Below, one piece after another: positions 1-9,248 of a stretch of 64,000 bases of DNA. The stretch's first letter is position 1, and each line of letters opens with the position of its first letter. The notes beneath the pieces are model-generated. The model ran no database searches and was not told the DNA's origin. It saw nothing but the letters and a program-made list of their open reading frames with translations. Where the stretch lies: positions 1-64,000 of the forward strand of contig NZ_CABUOD010000021.1 in assembly GCF_902493135.1 (NCBI RefSeq). The letters are read 5' to 3'. Origin of the DNA: an uncultured Parabacteroides sp. Its GTDB lineage: Bacteria; Bacteroidota; Bacteroidia; Bacteroidales; Tannerellaceae. A program made the translations under genes and the position numbers.

Positions 1-49
1 CGTGCCTAAATTATGTCTATTGTAAGCAGGATTTTCTTTTGACACACCT
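1..49 (-). repeat. Partial copy of dispersed hairpin repeat (left half)
   Basis: These 49 bases are the exact reverse complement of positions 38265-38313, the left half of the complete element at 38261-38413. The copy begins before the window, so its other half is not visible. It lies directly downstream of the susD gene on the minus strand, where a hairpin could end transcription. The match is direct sequence identity; the terminator role is inferred because all three copies in the window lie at gene 3' ends. Confidence 0.85.
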
Positions 50-74
50 TCTTTTCTTTATAAATGCCTACCCA

Positions 75-1781
75 TCAATTATAACCCGGATTTTGTGTCA
101 ACGCACCACCGGTAGCGTCTATTTCCGTCTGAGGGATCGGCCACAAAATGTTATAGTCTCTTACATTCATAGCCGGAGCCTGTGGGTTATCGTTGTACTT
201 CCGCAGATATTCAAGGAACTTGCCTGTACGACGCAAAACCACATCGCGGATTTCTTCCGTATATAATTCACGGACCCGCTCGTCCAACAGATAATCGATC
301 GAGACATCACTTGCGGTGATCGGCTTAGCGTTCGCACGTGAACGGACCACATTGATGTCATCCGCCGCTTTTTGCATTTCACCCAACTGGATATATGCTT
401 CAGCACGGTTCAAATAAGTTTCCGCCAATCGCATAAAATAACAATCTTTCCACGTATATCCGGCACCACTGCGAAGAGGTTCGGCCTGAATATGACAAGG
501 ATCACCGACCTTTCCGATCCAATAAGGATAAATATAGTTACATGTATCCTTCATCTGGTTACGGCCATTCGTTTCATAACTGCCCCACAAACTGAAATCG
601 ATCGCTTGTCCGTTATAAGGGGATTCCGGATTTTGGAAATAGAAAGTTCGTTTGATATTATGAGGAGCATTCCGCATATCATTATCCCAATCCGATTCCC
701 AAACTTTATGTGTTACATAGTAAGTCGGACGCGACCAGGAAACCGGACGGCTCAACGTATCTGTATATCCCGTATATTTGCCATCGATCAATTCACCCAA
801 GATGCAAGTATATCCGGCAGGATCATTTCCCAAAGAATAATAACGGGGACCATGACGGCGAGGACCGTTATTTTTGCCCCCTCCATCCGACAGGTTAGCA
901 GCAAACTGAGCGACCCAGATAGCCTCTTTGTTTTCATTCAAATTCTGATTCCCATAAGCAAACAGATCCAAGAAGACATCTCCCGTACCAAACACATCGT
1001 TTGTCGAACCGAAACGTTCGGTCATCAACCGATAACCAAAATCCTCAATCACATGCGTAGAAGCATCGACCGCTTTCTGATACTCACCTGCTTGCAAATA
1101 GACCTCAGACAATAACTGAAAAGCAGCGCCTTTCGTGATACGCCCCTTTTCATCTTCTTTACCGGGATCAGGAAGATGCTGGGTCGCAAAAAGCAAATCG
1201 TTTTCCACCTGGGCATACACCTCTTTCAAAGGGGTACGGACAAAATCAGTCTTAGGCGTACTCACCGCCTCTGTCACCAAAGGAATATCTCCATAAAATG
1301 AAGCGAGCAAACGATAAGCGTATGCACGGAAAAAAAGCACTTCTCCTTTGTACATTGCCTGCTGTTCAGCACTTTCCCAGCCAGTCGTAGCTTCATCATC
1401 GATATAAAGCAACAATTCATTGGAACGGCTGATCAGCATATACATATTGTTCCACAATTTATAAAACAAGCTATTAGTCGGGGTCAGCACTTCATATGTC
1501 ACACCTCCCGGATTCTCCCCGTTATAGCTGACATCAGCCATCGAACTGTAAAAATAGACAATGGCATCCCCCCCATAGTATAACGCATCACGCAGATAGT
1601 TGTGAAGTCCGTTTATTCCTAATTTAATACCCGATGCCTCGGTATATGTATTCTCCGGTGACAGAAAATCCAACGGTTTCTCTTCCAAGAAATCGTCATT
1701 ACATCCAAACAGTCCACCCAAAAGGAGTGTCACGGCCACCAATTTAGAAAAGATCGTATTTGATATAAAATTGTATTTCAT
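75..1781 (-). CDS. SusD/RagB-family outer-membrane lipoprotein
   Basis: This 568-residue protein is a SusD-type glycan- or nutrient-binding lipoprotein that caps its SusC transporter on the cell surface. A signal peptide ends in a lipobox with lipidated Cys27 (LFGC). The mature start NDDFLEEKPLDF is typical of the family, as are the helical TPR-like middle (residues about 100-250) and the C-terminal stretch AETYLNRAEAYIQLGE, close to the usual SusD end. It starts 12 bp after the susC stop and is surely co-transcribed with it. No degradative enzyme follows inside the window, so the substrate cannot be guessed. Confident for family, unknown for ligand. Confidence 0.95.
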   Translation of the reverse strand: MKYNFISNTIFSKLVAVTLLLGGLFGCNDDFLEEKPLDFLSPENTYTEASGIKLGINGLHNYLRDALYYGGDAIVYFYSSMADVSYNGENPGGVTYEVLTPTNSLFYKLWNNMYMLISRSNELLLYIDDEATTGWESAEQQAMYKGEVLFFRAYAYRLLASFYGDIPLVTEAVSTPKTDFVRTPLKEVYAQVENDLLFATQHLPDPGKEDEKGRITKGAAFQLLSEVYLQAGEYQKAVDASTHVIEDFGYRLMTERFGSTNDVFGTGDVFLDLFAYGNQNLNENKEAIWVAQFAANLSDGGGKNNGPRRHGPRYYSLGNDPAGYTCILGELIDGKYTGYTDTLSRPVSWSRPTYYVTHKVWESDWDNDMRNAPHNIKRTFYFQNPESPYNGQAIDFSLWGSYETNGRNQMKDTCNYIYPYWIGKVGDPCHIQAEPLRSGAGYTWKDCYFMRLAETYLNRAEAYIQLGEMQKAADDINVVRSRANAKPITASDVSIDYLLDERVRELYTEEIRDVVLRRTGKFLEYLRKYNDNPQAPAMNVRDYNILWPIPQTEIDATGGALTQNPGYN

Positions 1782-1793
1782 GATTCTATATAA

Positions 1794-4700
1794 TTAAAGT
1801 GATAACTTGATTCCAAATTGCAAACTACGGGTCAACGGGAATGTCGTATATTCAGGGTCCCATCCTTCCCAACCGGTAAATGTATAGAGATTTTTTCCTG
1901 TCAGGAACAGTTGCAACTGGCCGATAACCCCAGTCTTTTGCAATAACTTCTTATCAAACGTGTACATCAAGGATACATCCTGAAGGCGAACAAAACTCCG
2001 GCTTTGATTGATGTTGGTAGCGATCTGCTGGTTTCTAAACAAAGCCACACTTTCGTTCGAACGGTTTTCCGGAGTCCAATACTCTCTCGTAGAAGGCTGG
2101 TTCAAACGAATGACATAATCGGAACTATTGTCAGGAGACAAAAGCCTATTGCCTGCAAGGTAATAGCCACCTCCGCCCAACATCGAGTTCAACATGAAAT
2201 ACAAAGACCAGTTTTTCCATGTCAACGTATTGTTAAAGCTGAAGCGGCAACTCGGATTCTTGTTACCGATAATCTTACGGTCATTTTCCGCATCGATCTT
2301 TCCATCTCCATTCAGATCGGCAAACTTCTGCTGCCCCGGATACCAACCGTCATAAATTTCACCGGAATACAAATCCTCCTCTTGCCAAACACCGGTCATC
2401 TCATACGAATAAATAGCGCTGATCGATTCGCCGACAAACCAACCATTCGTCAAATCCTGTGTAGCCCCATCCCCATAAAGTTCAGTAATCTTATCCCGGT
2501 TCAACGAGAAAGTAAAGCCCGATGTCCAAGAGAAATGGCTATTCTGGATGTTCACGGAATTAAGTTCGACTTCCAGACCTTTATTCTCCACACCCCCTAA
2601 GTTGGCCCAAACCCAACTGTATCCGGTGACATTCGGCAACGTACGCTTAACCAACACATCCGACGTCTTTGATTTATACACTTCAAACGAACCGTTCAGA
2701 CGCTGGTTAAAAAGACCGAAATCGATACCGAAGTTCCAAGAAGAGGTACGTTCCCATTTCAAGTCCTTATTTGCCATCGCAGAAGGATATAAAGAGATCA
2801 CTTTGTCGTCATTATAGTTATAGGCGCCTAATCCTAACTTGGCAAGTGAAGCATAACGGCCGATTCCCTGGTTTCCGTTCTGTCCATAAGAAAGACGCAA
2901 CTTCAAATAAGTATCTTCAAACGGATTAAAATCTTCTTCCGAAATCACCCAACCGATAGATGCGGAAGGAAGTGTCACATATTTATTATTACTTCCGAAA
3001 CCGGAGTAACCATCCCGACGAACCGTACCCGTCAATAAATAACGATTCTTGTAACTGTAATTGATACGTCCCATCAGACCGACATTAGATTCCTGCCAGG
3101 CCGTGCTTGCTTCGGTAAACAAGGTTCCTATACCCAAATTGTTATATCCCAAATTGTCTGTATCAAACGATTCGGCAGTGGCAGTAGTCTTATCTCCCCA
3201 TCTTTTTTCCGTCGTATAAACAAATGTAGCATTCAACGAATGATCACCGAACTCTCTTTGGTAAGCGAAAATATGGTTGAACAAATAGGCATTTTCATTT
3301 TCCGGTTCTTTCACTGCCTTTCCGTTATTGACAAAACCACCATCCACATCTGCCGGATAGAACGTATTATTATCCCGATGATAGCGAGTCGTAGAATAGT
3401 TGAAATCATAAGACAAACCTTTGATAAAAGGAACATCCACACGCCCGGTCAACGTTAGGAAAAGCGTATTCCGTAAATCCGAATTGTCGATTGCCAGATA
3501 TTGCAACGGGTCTTTCATGGCCGATTCATTGGCAAACTCCATCCGATAATATCCCGGCGTATCGAAATCATAGGTAGCCATAGGAGTCGCTTTTGTCGCA
3601 TAATCAAAGTTTGCCGGAATGCCCGAATAATCACGGTGCGAAAAATTGACATTTGCACCGATTTTCAACCAATCCGTCACTTTCGTATCCACTTTCGCAT
3701 TGAATGTATAACGCTTGAATTGATCGTTCAGCAACAAACCTTCTTCATCATGGTAAGCACCCGACAAATAATAATTGACATAATCGGAACTTCCTCCGAC
3801 ACCCAAATTATAATCCTGTGTCAAACCGGTCTGCATCACTTTATCAACCCAATCTATATCCGTACCTAACATATAGTTATCTTTTTCTTCTTGCGATCTC
3901 AGGTAATAAGCTCTCGCCTCTCTTGTCGAAACATCCGGATAGACCGGACGGCCTGCTTCGCTCGTCGGCTTCGTTTGATACCATTTGTGCAGATCCTGCT
4001 GATAAGCATAGTCGGCCAAACGCATGGTGTATTCTTCCGCATTCATATACTTTGCTTTGTGGTTAGAAGCGGATTGTGTCCCTATCGACATATTGAACGA
4101 AACAGTCGGTTTCTCTGTTTTTCCCTTTTTGGTCGTTACAAGAATGACACCATTGGCCGAACGAGCGCCATAGACAGCCGCCGCACTTGCGTCTTTCAAG
4201 ATATCGATGCTGCTGATGTCGTTTACATTGATATCAGACATTGATCCATTATAAATAATACCGTCCAGAACGATCAGAGGATTTTGAGAGGCAGAAAACG
4301 AATTTGTCCCGCGAATACTCAAACTTACATCCTCTCCGGCATATCCGCTCTGAGCAGTATTGACACCGGCGGTAGATCCGACAAGAGCTTGAGATAAGTT
4401 GGTATTAGCGACAGCCGGCGAATTTTCCAAGTTAACCCTTTTCACCGCCCCCGTCAAATCCTTCTTTTTCATAGTTCCATAACCGACAACCACTACCTCT
4501 TCCAATGTTTCCGTATCTTCATGAAGAGTAACCGTATAGGAGGTTTGATCCGTAATTTTTATTTCTTGAGAAATATATCCGATATAAGAAACTATTAACG
4601 TTGCACCAGGTGCAACGTTAAGGACGAAGCGTCCTTCCGAATCGGAAATAACGCCGTTCATGGTTCCTTTTTCCACAATATTGGCACCTATCACCGGTCC

Positions 4701-5141
4701 GAACGTATCCATCACAACACCTGTGACCTGTTTTCCCTGCTGAACCACCTCTTCAGAGCCTGTTTCGTTATTTTTCCGATAAAGCAATATATACTTATTG
4801 TCTATCTCATACACAATATCGGTGTTTTCAAAAGCTTCATTCAAATAAGAACCTATTTTACCAGATTTTTTATGCAAAGCGACCATTCGGTCAGTGTTTA
4901 CTTCCTGATTACGAAAAACAACCAAATAATCCGTCTGCTTTTCAATTTGATTGATCAACTGGCCGACAGACAGTACATCCGTTTCCAAAGTAATAACAAC
5001 ATTCTGCGCCTCCGTATTGACAGCAAACATTTGAGCCAGACAAACGAAAAGCAAAAAGAGTGAGATTCTCATGATTCTAAAAAAATCTTTAATACATTGA
5101 TTTTGTACAATAAAGAGCCGTAACAAAGTTTTTAAATTCAT
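1794..5141 (-). CDS. SusC-type TonB-dependent receptor with STN signalling domain
   Basis: This protein of about 1115 residues is an outer-membrane TonB-dependent transporter of the SusC/RagA type. After the signal peptide comes a short STN domain (about residues 45-105), then a carboxypeptidase-regulatory-like beta-sandwich (VTGVVMDTFGPVIGANI), a TonB-box-like EEVVVVGYG stretch, the plug with LIVLDGIIYNG and the DASAAAVYGARSANG signature, and a 22-strand-type barrel ending in FGIKLSL. The STN domain is the contact to FecR, which fits the fecR and sigma genes just upstream. The open frame extends to 5219; the Met at 5141 was preferred because it precedes the signal sequence, and the Met at 5072 is also possible. 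Confidence 0.95.
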   Translation of the reverse strand: MNLKTLLRLFIVQNQCIKDFFRIMRISLFLLFVCLAQMFAVNTEAQNVVITLETDVLSVGQLINQIEKQTDYLVVFRNQEVNTDRMVALHKKSGKIGSYLNEAFENTDIVYEIDNKYILLYRKNNETGSEEVVQQGKQVTGVVMDTFGPVIGANIVEKGTMNGVISDSEGRFVLNVAPGATLIVSYIGYISQEIKITDQTSYTVTLHEDTETLEEVVVVGYGTMKKKDLTGAVKRVNLENSPAVANTNLSQALVGSTAGVNTAQSGYAGEDVSLSIRGTNSFSASQNPLIVLDGIIYNGSMSDINVNDISSIDILKDASAAAVYGARSANGVILVTTKKGKTEKPTVSFNMSIGTQSASNHKAKYMNAEEYTMRLADYAYQQDLHKWYQTKPTSEAGRPVYPDVSTREARAYYLRSQEEKDNYMLGTDIDWVDKVMQTGLTQDYNLGVGGSSDYVNYYLSGAYHDEEGLLLNDQFKRYTFNAKVDTKVTDWLKIGANVNFSHRDYSGIPANFDYATKATPMATYDFDTPGYYRMEFANESAMKDPLQYLAIDNSDLRNTLFLTLTGRVDVPFIKGLSYDFNYSTTRYHRDNNTFYPADVDGGFVNNGKAVKEPENENAYLFNHIFAYQREFGDHSLNATFVYTTEKRWGDKTTATAESFDTDNLGYNNLGIGTLFTEASTAWQESNVGLMGRINYSYKNRYLLTGTVRRDGYSGFGSNNKYVTLPSASIGWVISEEDFNPFEDTYLKLRLSYGQNGNQGIGRYASLAKLGLGAYNYNDDKVISLYPSAMANKDLKWERTSSWNFGIDFGLFNQRLNGSFEVYKSKTSDVLVKRTLPNVTGYSWVWANLGGVENKGLEVELNSVNIQNSHFSWTSGFTFSLNRDKITELYGDGATQDLTNGWFVGESISAIYSYEMTGVWQEEDLYSGEIYDGWYPGQQKFADLNGDGKIDAENDRKIIGNKNPSCRFSFNNTLTWKNWSLYFMLNSMLGGGGYYLAGNRLLSPDNSSDYVIRLNQPSTREYWTPENRSNESVALFRNQQIATNINQSRSFVRLQDVSLMYTFDKKLLQKTGVIGQLQLFLTGKNLYTFTGWEGWDPEYTTFPLTRSLQFGIKLSL

Positions 5142-5277
5142 ACCTTTGCTTAAAATTAAGTGAATACTAAAATTGATACTAGTGTTTTCTTGATGTCTAA
5201 CGGCAGGTGCTGGAATCATCTGCCGTTATCTTGTCGGATTGTTTTTTCTATATCATAGGCATTATGATTTAAACGGT

Positions 5278-6255
5278 TTACATTTTACTTAATATGATCG
5301 TATTATTTTCTTCGTCTTTCTCAATTTTGAATCTATGAATCCGTTGGATCATCCGTAGGATTTCATCAATGCCATCACGCTGACGGAACTTTCCCCGATA
5401 TTTCCAGTTGGAAATAGACAGATCCTTTACCACTATCCTAACATCGTAATAAAGTTCCATTCTTTTCAAGATATTACCCAATGGTTCGTTATCAAAACTA
5501 TAAATTCCATCCGTCCATAAAAAATAATCGTTATAGGGTATCTTATCAACTTTCATGGTGTTTCCATTGATTGTTACCTGTTCGTCCGGTTTAAGAACAA
5601 CTCCATTTTCATCAATATCCGGCAAATAAACTTGCAAGGAGCCTTCCAGCAAACTGGTTTGCAATTCCTCTCCGGCATATCCATGCACGTTAAACTTCGT
5701 ACCCAACACTCTCATTGCCACTCCTCCGGAACAAACGATAAACGGTTTTCCCTGATCCTTTTTCACATTAAAAAAGGCTTCTCCTTCAATCGACACCCGT
5801 CTCTCTTTCCCTGAAAAAGCCGCAGGATAAGTAAAAGTCGTCCTGGCATTCAGCCAAACATCAGTACTGTCAGACAAGGTTATTTTGATTCGTTGTCCAG
5901 CCGGTACATATAAAGTATTGTTAACTTCGGTCAAAACATTATCTGCCCGGTAGTGATTGGCTATTATCCAATAGGTGGCGATTACAAACAATAAGGCAAT
6001 TGCCGCATACCTCGACATATGTAATAAGAACCTTCGGATCTTATTACTTTTAATCATTTGATTAAATCGCTGTAGCCCTTGTCGGTTTGCCTCCATACGA
6101 TCCGTCTGATCGGACAAGGCTAACAAGGCATTCATATTTTTATATTCGATGAATTGCCTCATCAACTCTCCATCAGCTTCAATCTGCCGTAACAGTTCAA
6201 GCCTTTCACCCACGCTCAGTTCTGTCTGGAAATATTTTTGTATTCGTTCGTCCAT
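5278..6255 (-). CDS. FecR-family anti-sigma/sigma regulator
   Basis: This 325-residue single-pass inner-membrane protein relays the SusC signal to the ECF sigma factor encoded 76 bp upstream. The cytoplasmic N-terminus (about 1-75) would hold the sigma factor, and a hydrophobic segment lies at about residues 78-100 (YAAIALLFVIATYWIIA). The periplasmic FecR domain carries the usual motifs, LPDSTDVWLNA-like (here LSDSTDVWLNARTTFTYP), EGEAFFNVKKD, and GTKFNVHGY, followed by a C-terminal domain of the DUF4974 type. It is followed by susC after 136 bp. The order sigma-fecR-susC-susD is the standard arrangement for such trans-envelope signalling in Bacteroidota. Confidence 0.95.
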   Translation of the reverse strand: MDERIQKYFQTELSVGERLELLRQIEADGELMRQFIEYKNMNALLALSDQTDRMEANRQGLQRFNQMIKSNKIRRFLLHMSRYAAIALLFVIATYWIIANHYRADNVLTEVNNTLYVPAGQRIKITLSDSTDVWLNARTTFTYPAAFSGKERRVSIEGEAFFNVKKDQGKPFIVCSGGVAMRVLGTKFNVHGYAGEELQTSLLEGSLQVYLPDIDENGVVLKPDEQVTINGNTMKVDKIPYNDYFLWTDGIYSFDNEPLGNILKRMELYYDVRIVVKDLSISNWKYRGKFRQRDGIDEILRMIQRIHRFKIEKDEENNTIILSKM

Positions 6256-6331
6256 ATTATCCGTTTGTATAGAGTAAACACTTCAGTCCAGAAAATCCGC
6301 CAAAGAAAAAAAATATTTTTCTCTACCTTTT

Positions 6332-6901
6332 TCAAAGAGAAAATAGAAACAGAAACAAAGTCATATAATCTTTCAGTTCCACACGCAGTTTTTTATAGGC
6401 AATTCCCATCTGTGTCTCAATCGTATTAATAGAGATATTCAATTCTTCGGCGATCTGCTTTTGTTTTTTCCCCTCTAATTTACTCATAATAAAAATCTCA
6501 CGACATTTATCAGAAAGGGAATCAAGGGCACGGGAGATTATCTTCTCTACATCTTCTTCCGAGAAAAGATCTTCATCGAATACTTCCAAAGAATTCAAAT
6601 TCATTTGGAGTGTAAGGGCATACTCTTCTTGTATAAGGCTAACTGTTTCCTGGACAACGATTTTATGACGAAGGTGATTCAAACACTTGTTCTTAGCGGT
6701 AGTAAACAGATAGGCAACCAGATTGACAGGCATCGTCAGTAGCTCCTTCTTTTCCCATAATTCGGTAAAAACATCCTGCACAATGTTTTCAGCGTCCGCT
6801 TCCGAGACCACATACTCCTTGGCAAAATATTTCATCTTGGAGAAATAGGCAAGATAAACCTCTTCGAATTTACTATTTATACTTGAATCATCCAAAATCA
6901 C
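6332..6901 (-). CDS. ECF RNA polymerase sigma-70 factor
   Basis: This 189-residue protein has sigma region 2 (about residues 12-80, with EADAENIVQDVFTELWEKKE) and sigma region 4 (about 125-180, with DSLSDKCREIFIMSKLEGKKQKQIAEELNIS and the helix-turn-helix INTIETQMGIAYKKLR). It should direct transcription of the adjoining susC/susD genes when FecR is activated. It is the first gene of the minus-strand cluster. A repeat built on TAACCCTAT lies about 90 bp upstream, and a related copy lies about 80 bp upstream of the sigma gene at 31040. Confidence 0.95.
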   Translation of the reverse strand: MILDDSSINSKFEEVYLAYFSKMKYFAKEYVVSEADAENIVQDVFTELWEKKELLTMPVNLVAYLFTTAKNKCLNHLRHKIVVQETVSLIQEEYALTLQMNLNSLEVFDEDLFSEEDVEKIISRALDSLSDKCREIFIMSKLEGKKQKQIAEELNISINTIETQMGIAYKKLRVELKDYMTLFLFLFSL

Positions 6902-6928
6902 CTATCATGGTTAATATTCTATTTTCTG

Positions 6929-6962
6929 CAAATATAATTTATTTTCATCAAAAACGACCAAA
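6929..6962 (-). promoter_or_regulatory. Candidate promoter of the first ECF sigma gene
   Basis: On the minus strand TATATTTG (6936-6929) matches the Bacteroidota -7 box TAnnTTTG. TTTG at 6962-6959 could be the -33 box, with a 22-bp gap against the usual 19-21. Transcription would begin about 15-20 bp before the ATG at 6901. Inferred from pattern only. Confidence 0.4.
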
Positions 6963-6990
6963 ATCGAATACAGCGTCTCATCTCAAAATA

Positions 6991-7053
6991 CGTAACCCTA
7001 TGCTTTACGATGACTAACCCTATGCTATAGCCATCGTAACCCATAGGGTTAGC
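6991..7053. repeat. TAACCCTAT dispersed repeat, copy A
   Basis: Two forward TAACCCTATG motifs are followed by CATAGGGTTAG. CTAACCCTATG (7014-7024) and CATAGGGTTAG (7042-7052) are a perfect 11-bp inverted repeat with a 17-base loop. Related elements lie at 31118-31183 and 52107-52170 in the same orientation. This copy sits between the end of the GH43 gene and the promoter of the sigma gene, so it may act as a terminator, an upstream regulatory site, or be a mobile short repeat. Confidence 0.7.
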
Positions 7054-7077
7054 ACTTGTAAAGCGATACCTTTTTTT

Positions 7078-8076
7078 CTACTTCTTATTTGCCGGCAGCC
7101 TGTCCACAACCATCGGGCGGACAATGTTTCCTCCTAACGAAACAACGCTATCCTTGACAGACATATCAACGACAAACGAATTGCGGGGATGTATCTCCGT
7201 CTCGCTCTTGTGCGCATGGAAAACATAGCGCATCTTACCTTCCATATCAACAAAAGGAGCACCGTGGCCGACACCGACCAGCCCGTCGCACTTATGCAAC
7301 ACCGGATTGCCTTCATACTTTTTCCACGGGCCGAAAGGAGAATCGGATGTGGCAAAACCCACCGCATAGTCCTGGCTCGTATAGCCGTTTGCCGAATAAA
7401 CCAGATAATAGACGCCATCCTGTTTAAAGACGGAAGGGCCTTCCACGACTTTGGGAAGAACCAGTTCCCACGGTTCCTCAGCCTTGAAACATTGCGTCAA
7501 CGTTTCTTCCTTGATCTCTTTCAGGTTCTCTTTCAGCTCCGCGCACCAGATGACATTGCCGTCGTTGAAACGGACGAAATAGAGATAGGCTTTCCCGTCT
7601 TCGTCAAAAAAAACGGAAGTATCGATGCTCTTCTCTTCGCGGATCGGCTTATGCTCGTCCTGTTTGAACGGACCCAAAGGAGAATCTGCCGTAGCGACAC
7701 AAATATGCTCTTCTGTCGAATAGAACATGTAGAACTTCTTATCTTTTTCAACATAATAGACTTCCGGCGCCCAGAACATCGATTCACCGTAGGAGTTCGT
7801 GTGGCTAAGCGACAAAGCCGAGGCACGTTCCCAGTATTCGAGGTCCTTGGAGTAATAGACGTCAAAACCGGTTCCGACATTCGTCCCGTAGATATAGTAC
7901 AGGCTGTCATGTACCAAGATATAAGGATCAGCCAGAGGGACCGTCTTGGACAAGACGGTTACCGGTTTTTCTTCTTCTACTTTCCCTTCTTCCTTTTTAC
8001 CGGATTCGGAATCCGAACAACTCATGCAAAAACAAAGGGAGAACGAGAACAATAAAGCAATCCATTTCTTATTCAT
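7078..8076 (-). CDS. GH43-family glycosidase lipoprotein (a)
   Basis: This 332-residue protein has a lipoprotein signal peptide (Cys20) and one five-bladed beta-propeller of glycoside hydrolase family 43. The three family carboxylates are visible: Asp50 in LADPYILV as general base, Asp152 in SIDTSVFFD as pKa modulator, and Glu212 in VVEGPSVF as general acid. GH43 enzymes are mostly arabinofuranosidases, arabinanases and xylosidases; the exact substrate is not readable here. There is no carbohydrate-binding domain. It follows the other GH43 gene by 16 bp and is the last gene of the cluster. The two copies are clearly different enzymes, not recent duplicates. Confidence 0.92.
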   Translation of the reverse strand: MNKKWIALLFSFSLCFCMSCSDSESGKKEEGKVEEEKPVTVLSKTVPLADPYILVHDSLYYIYGTNVGTGFDVYYSKDLEYWERASALSLSHTNSYGESMFWAPEVYYVEKDKKFYMFYSTEEHICVATADSPLGPFKQDEHKPIREEKSIDTSVFFDEDGKAYLYFVRFNDGNVIWCAELKENLKEIKEETLTQCFKAEEPWELVLPKVVEGPSVFKQDGVYYLVYSANGYTSQDYAVGFATSDSPFGPWKKYEGNPVLHKCDGLVGVGHGAPFVDMEGKMRYVFHAHKSETEIHPRNSFVVDMSVKDSVVSLGGNIVRPMVVDRLPANKK

Positions 8077-8092
8077 AAAATCATCAGTTTAA

Positions 8093-9157
8093 TTATTTAA
8101 TGACAGGACGAAACGCACCGTAAGAAGGCTCCAGCTTATCCACGTAGGGCCAGCCTTCTTCATCCCACAAAATGCGGTCCAACAAGACTTGCCGTTGCGC
8201 GTCCAAACGTTCCAGTTCAAAAGCATGGTAAAGCATCCACGTGTTCTTTTCGTCATCTTCGAGAAGGGTGGAATTGTGGCCGGTCCCGACAAAACGGTCA
8301 TTCTTATGCAGGATTACTTCATGCTTGTTATCCAACATTTGTCCTCCCTGCTTATCGACATACGGGCCGAAAAGGTCTTTCGAACGGGCCACGACTGTGG
8401 TGTAAGTACTTTTCTGCCCTTCGCAACAAGAGCCGATGGAGCCGATAAGGTAGTAGTACCCGTCGCGTTTCCACAGGTTGATCCCTTCGTAAGCGTTGCC
8501 GGCGATCTGGCGCTTGGTGTCGAGTTTCGGCGTGATCGTCACATCATCCGTCACGTCCAATTCCATGATGTAAATTCCGAAAAAGCTGCCCCAAAGCATA
8601 TAATACTTGCCGCCTTCCTCGTAGAAATACTGGTCGATGGAGTTCTCCACGTTCACTTCACGGCTATCGAACACTTTACCTTTCGGCGTGAACGGTCCTT
8701 CGGGAGAATCGGATACGGCATACCCGATGGTGCTGACCCAATGGTTGCCCCATTGCGCCAAGGAATAAAAGAGCACGTATTTGCCTTTCACATAACGGAT
8801 CTCCGGTGCCCAAAGATGGGCATGTTCCTTGACATCCTTGTTACCGGGCAAGAAGTCCGGACGAGTCTCATCGGTGAAGGCAGTCCCGATCTCCTCCCAT
8901 TCCACCATGTCTTTCGACCGGAAGATCGGCAGGTTGCGGATATCTTCGGTCGCATACAAATAATAATACCCGTCATTGGCACGCATAGCGGTCGGGTCCG
9001 GTGCGGCCACCCGTATCACAGGATTGTGATAGGCAAGTTGCGAATCATTGACTTCCGGGATCTCCTGTTTACCCGAATCTCCGGAATTGTTGTTTCCGCC
9101 GCAAGCCGTGCAGCAGAGAGCACACGACAACAAGAAAAAATTTTTTACATTCATCAT
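8093..9157 (-). CDS. GH43-family glycosidase lipoprotein (b), arabinanase-like
   Basis: This 354-residue lipoprotein (lipobox CTAC, Cys19) is a GH43 propeller with the catalytic triad Asp54 (AAPDPTAMR), Asp175 (NSIDQYFYEE) and Glu224 (NAYEGINLWKRDGYYYL). The motifs HAHLWAPEI and GTGHNSTLLEDD resemble endo-acting arabinanases, but this assignment is a guess. The start codon is one of two consecutive ATGs. It lies downstream of a strong hairpin (9182-9230) that separates it from susD, so the enzyme genes probably get less transcript than susC/susD or have a separate promoter. The lipoprotein signal suggests surface or periplasmic-face action. Confidence 0.92.
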   Translation of the reverse strand: MMNVKNFFLLSCALCCTACGGNNNSGDSGKQEIPEVNDSQLAYHNPVIRVAAPDPTAMRANDGYYYLYATEDIRNLPIFRSKDMVEWEEIGTAFTDETRPDFLPGNKDVKEHAHLWAPEIRYVKGKYVLFYSLAQWGNHWVSTIGYAVSDSPEGPFTPKGKVFDSREVNVENSIDQYFYEEGGKYYMLWGSFFGIYIMELDVTDDVTITPKLDTKRQIAGNAYEGINLWKRDGYYYLIGSIGSCCEGQKSTYTTVVARSKDLFGPYVDKQGGQMLDNKHEVILHKNDRFVGTGHNSTLLEDDEKNTWMLYHAFELERLDAQRQVLLDRILWDEEGWPYVDKLEPSYGAFRPVIK

Positions 9158-9180
9158 TCCTATCTGTTTTATTTACAAAA

Positions 9181-9230
9181 AAAGCTGTTACAAAAGTACG
9201 AATCAAAAACCTAAACTTTTGTAACAGCTT
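9181..9230 (-). terminator. Intrinsic terminator/attenuator between susD and GH43 genes
   Basis: Positions 9182-9197 and 9215-9230 form a perfect 16-bp inverted repeat with a 17-base loop. On the minus strand the hairpin is followed at once by a run of seven T, the form of a Rho-independent terminator. It lies 18 bp after the susD stop and 24 bp before the GH43 start, inside what would otherwise be one operon. Confidence 0.85.
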
Positions 9231-9248
9231 CTTCTTTTCAGTGATTAA

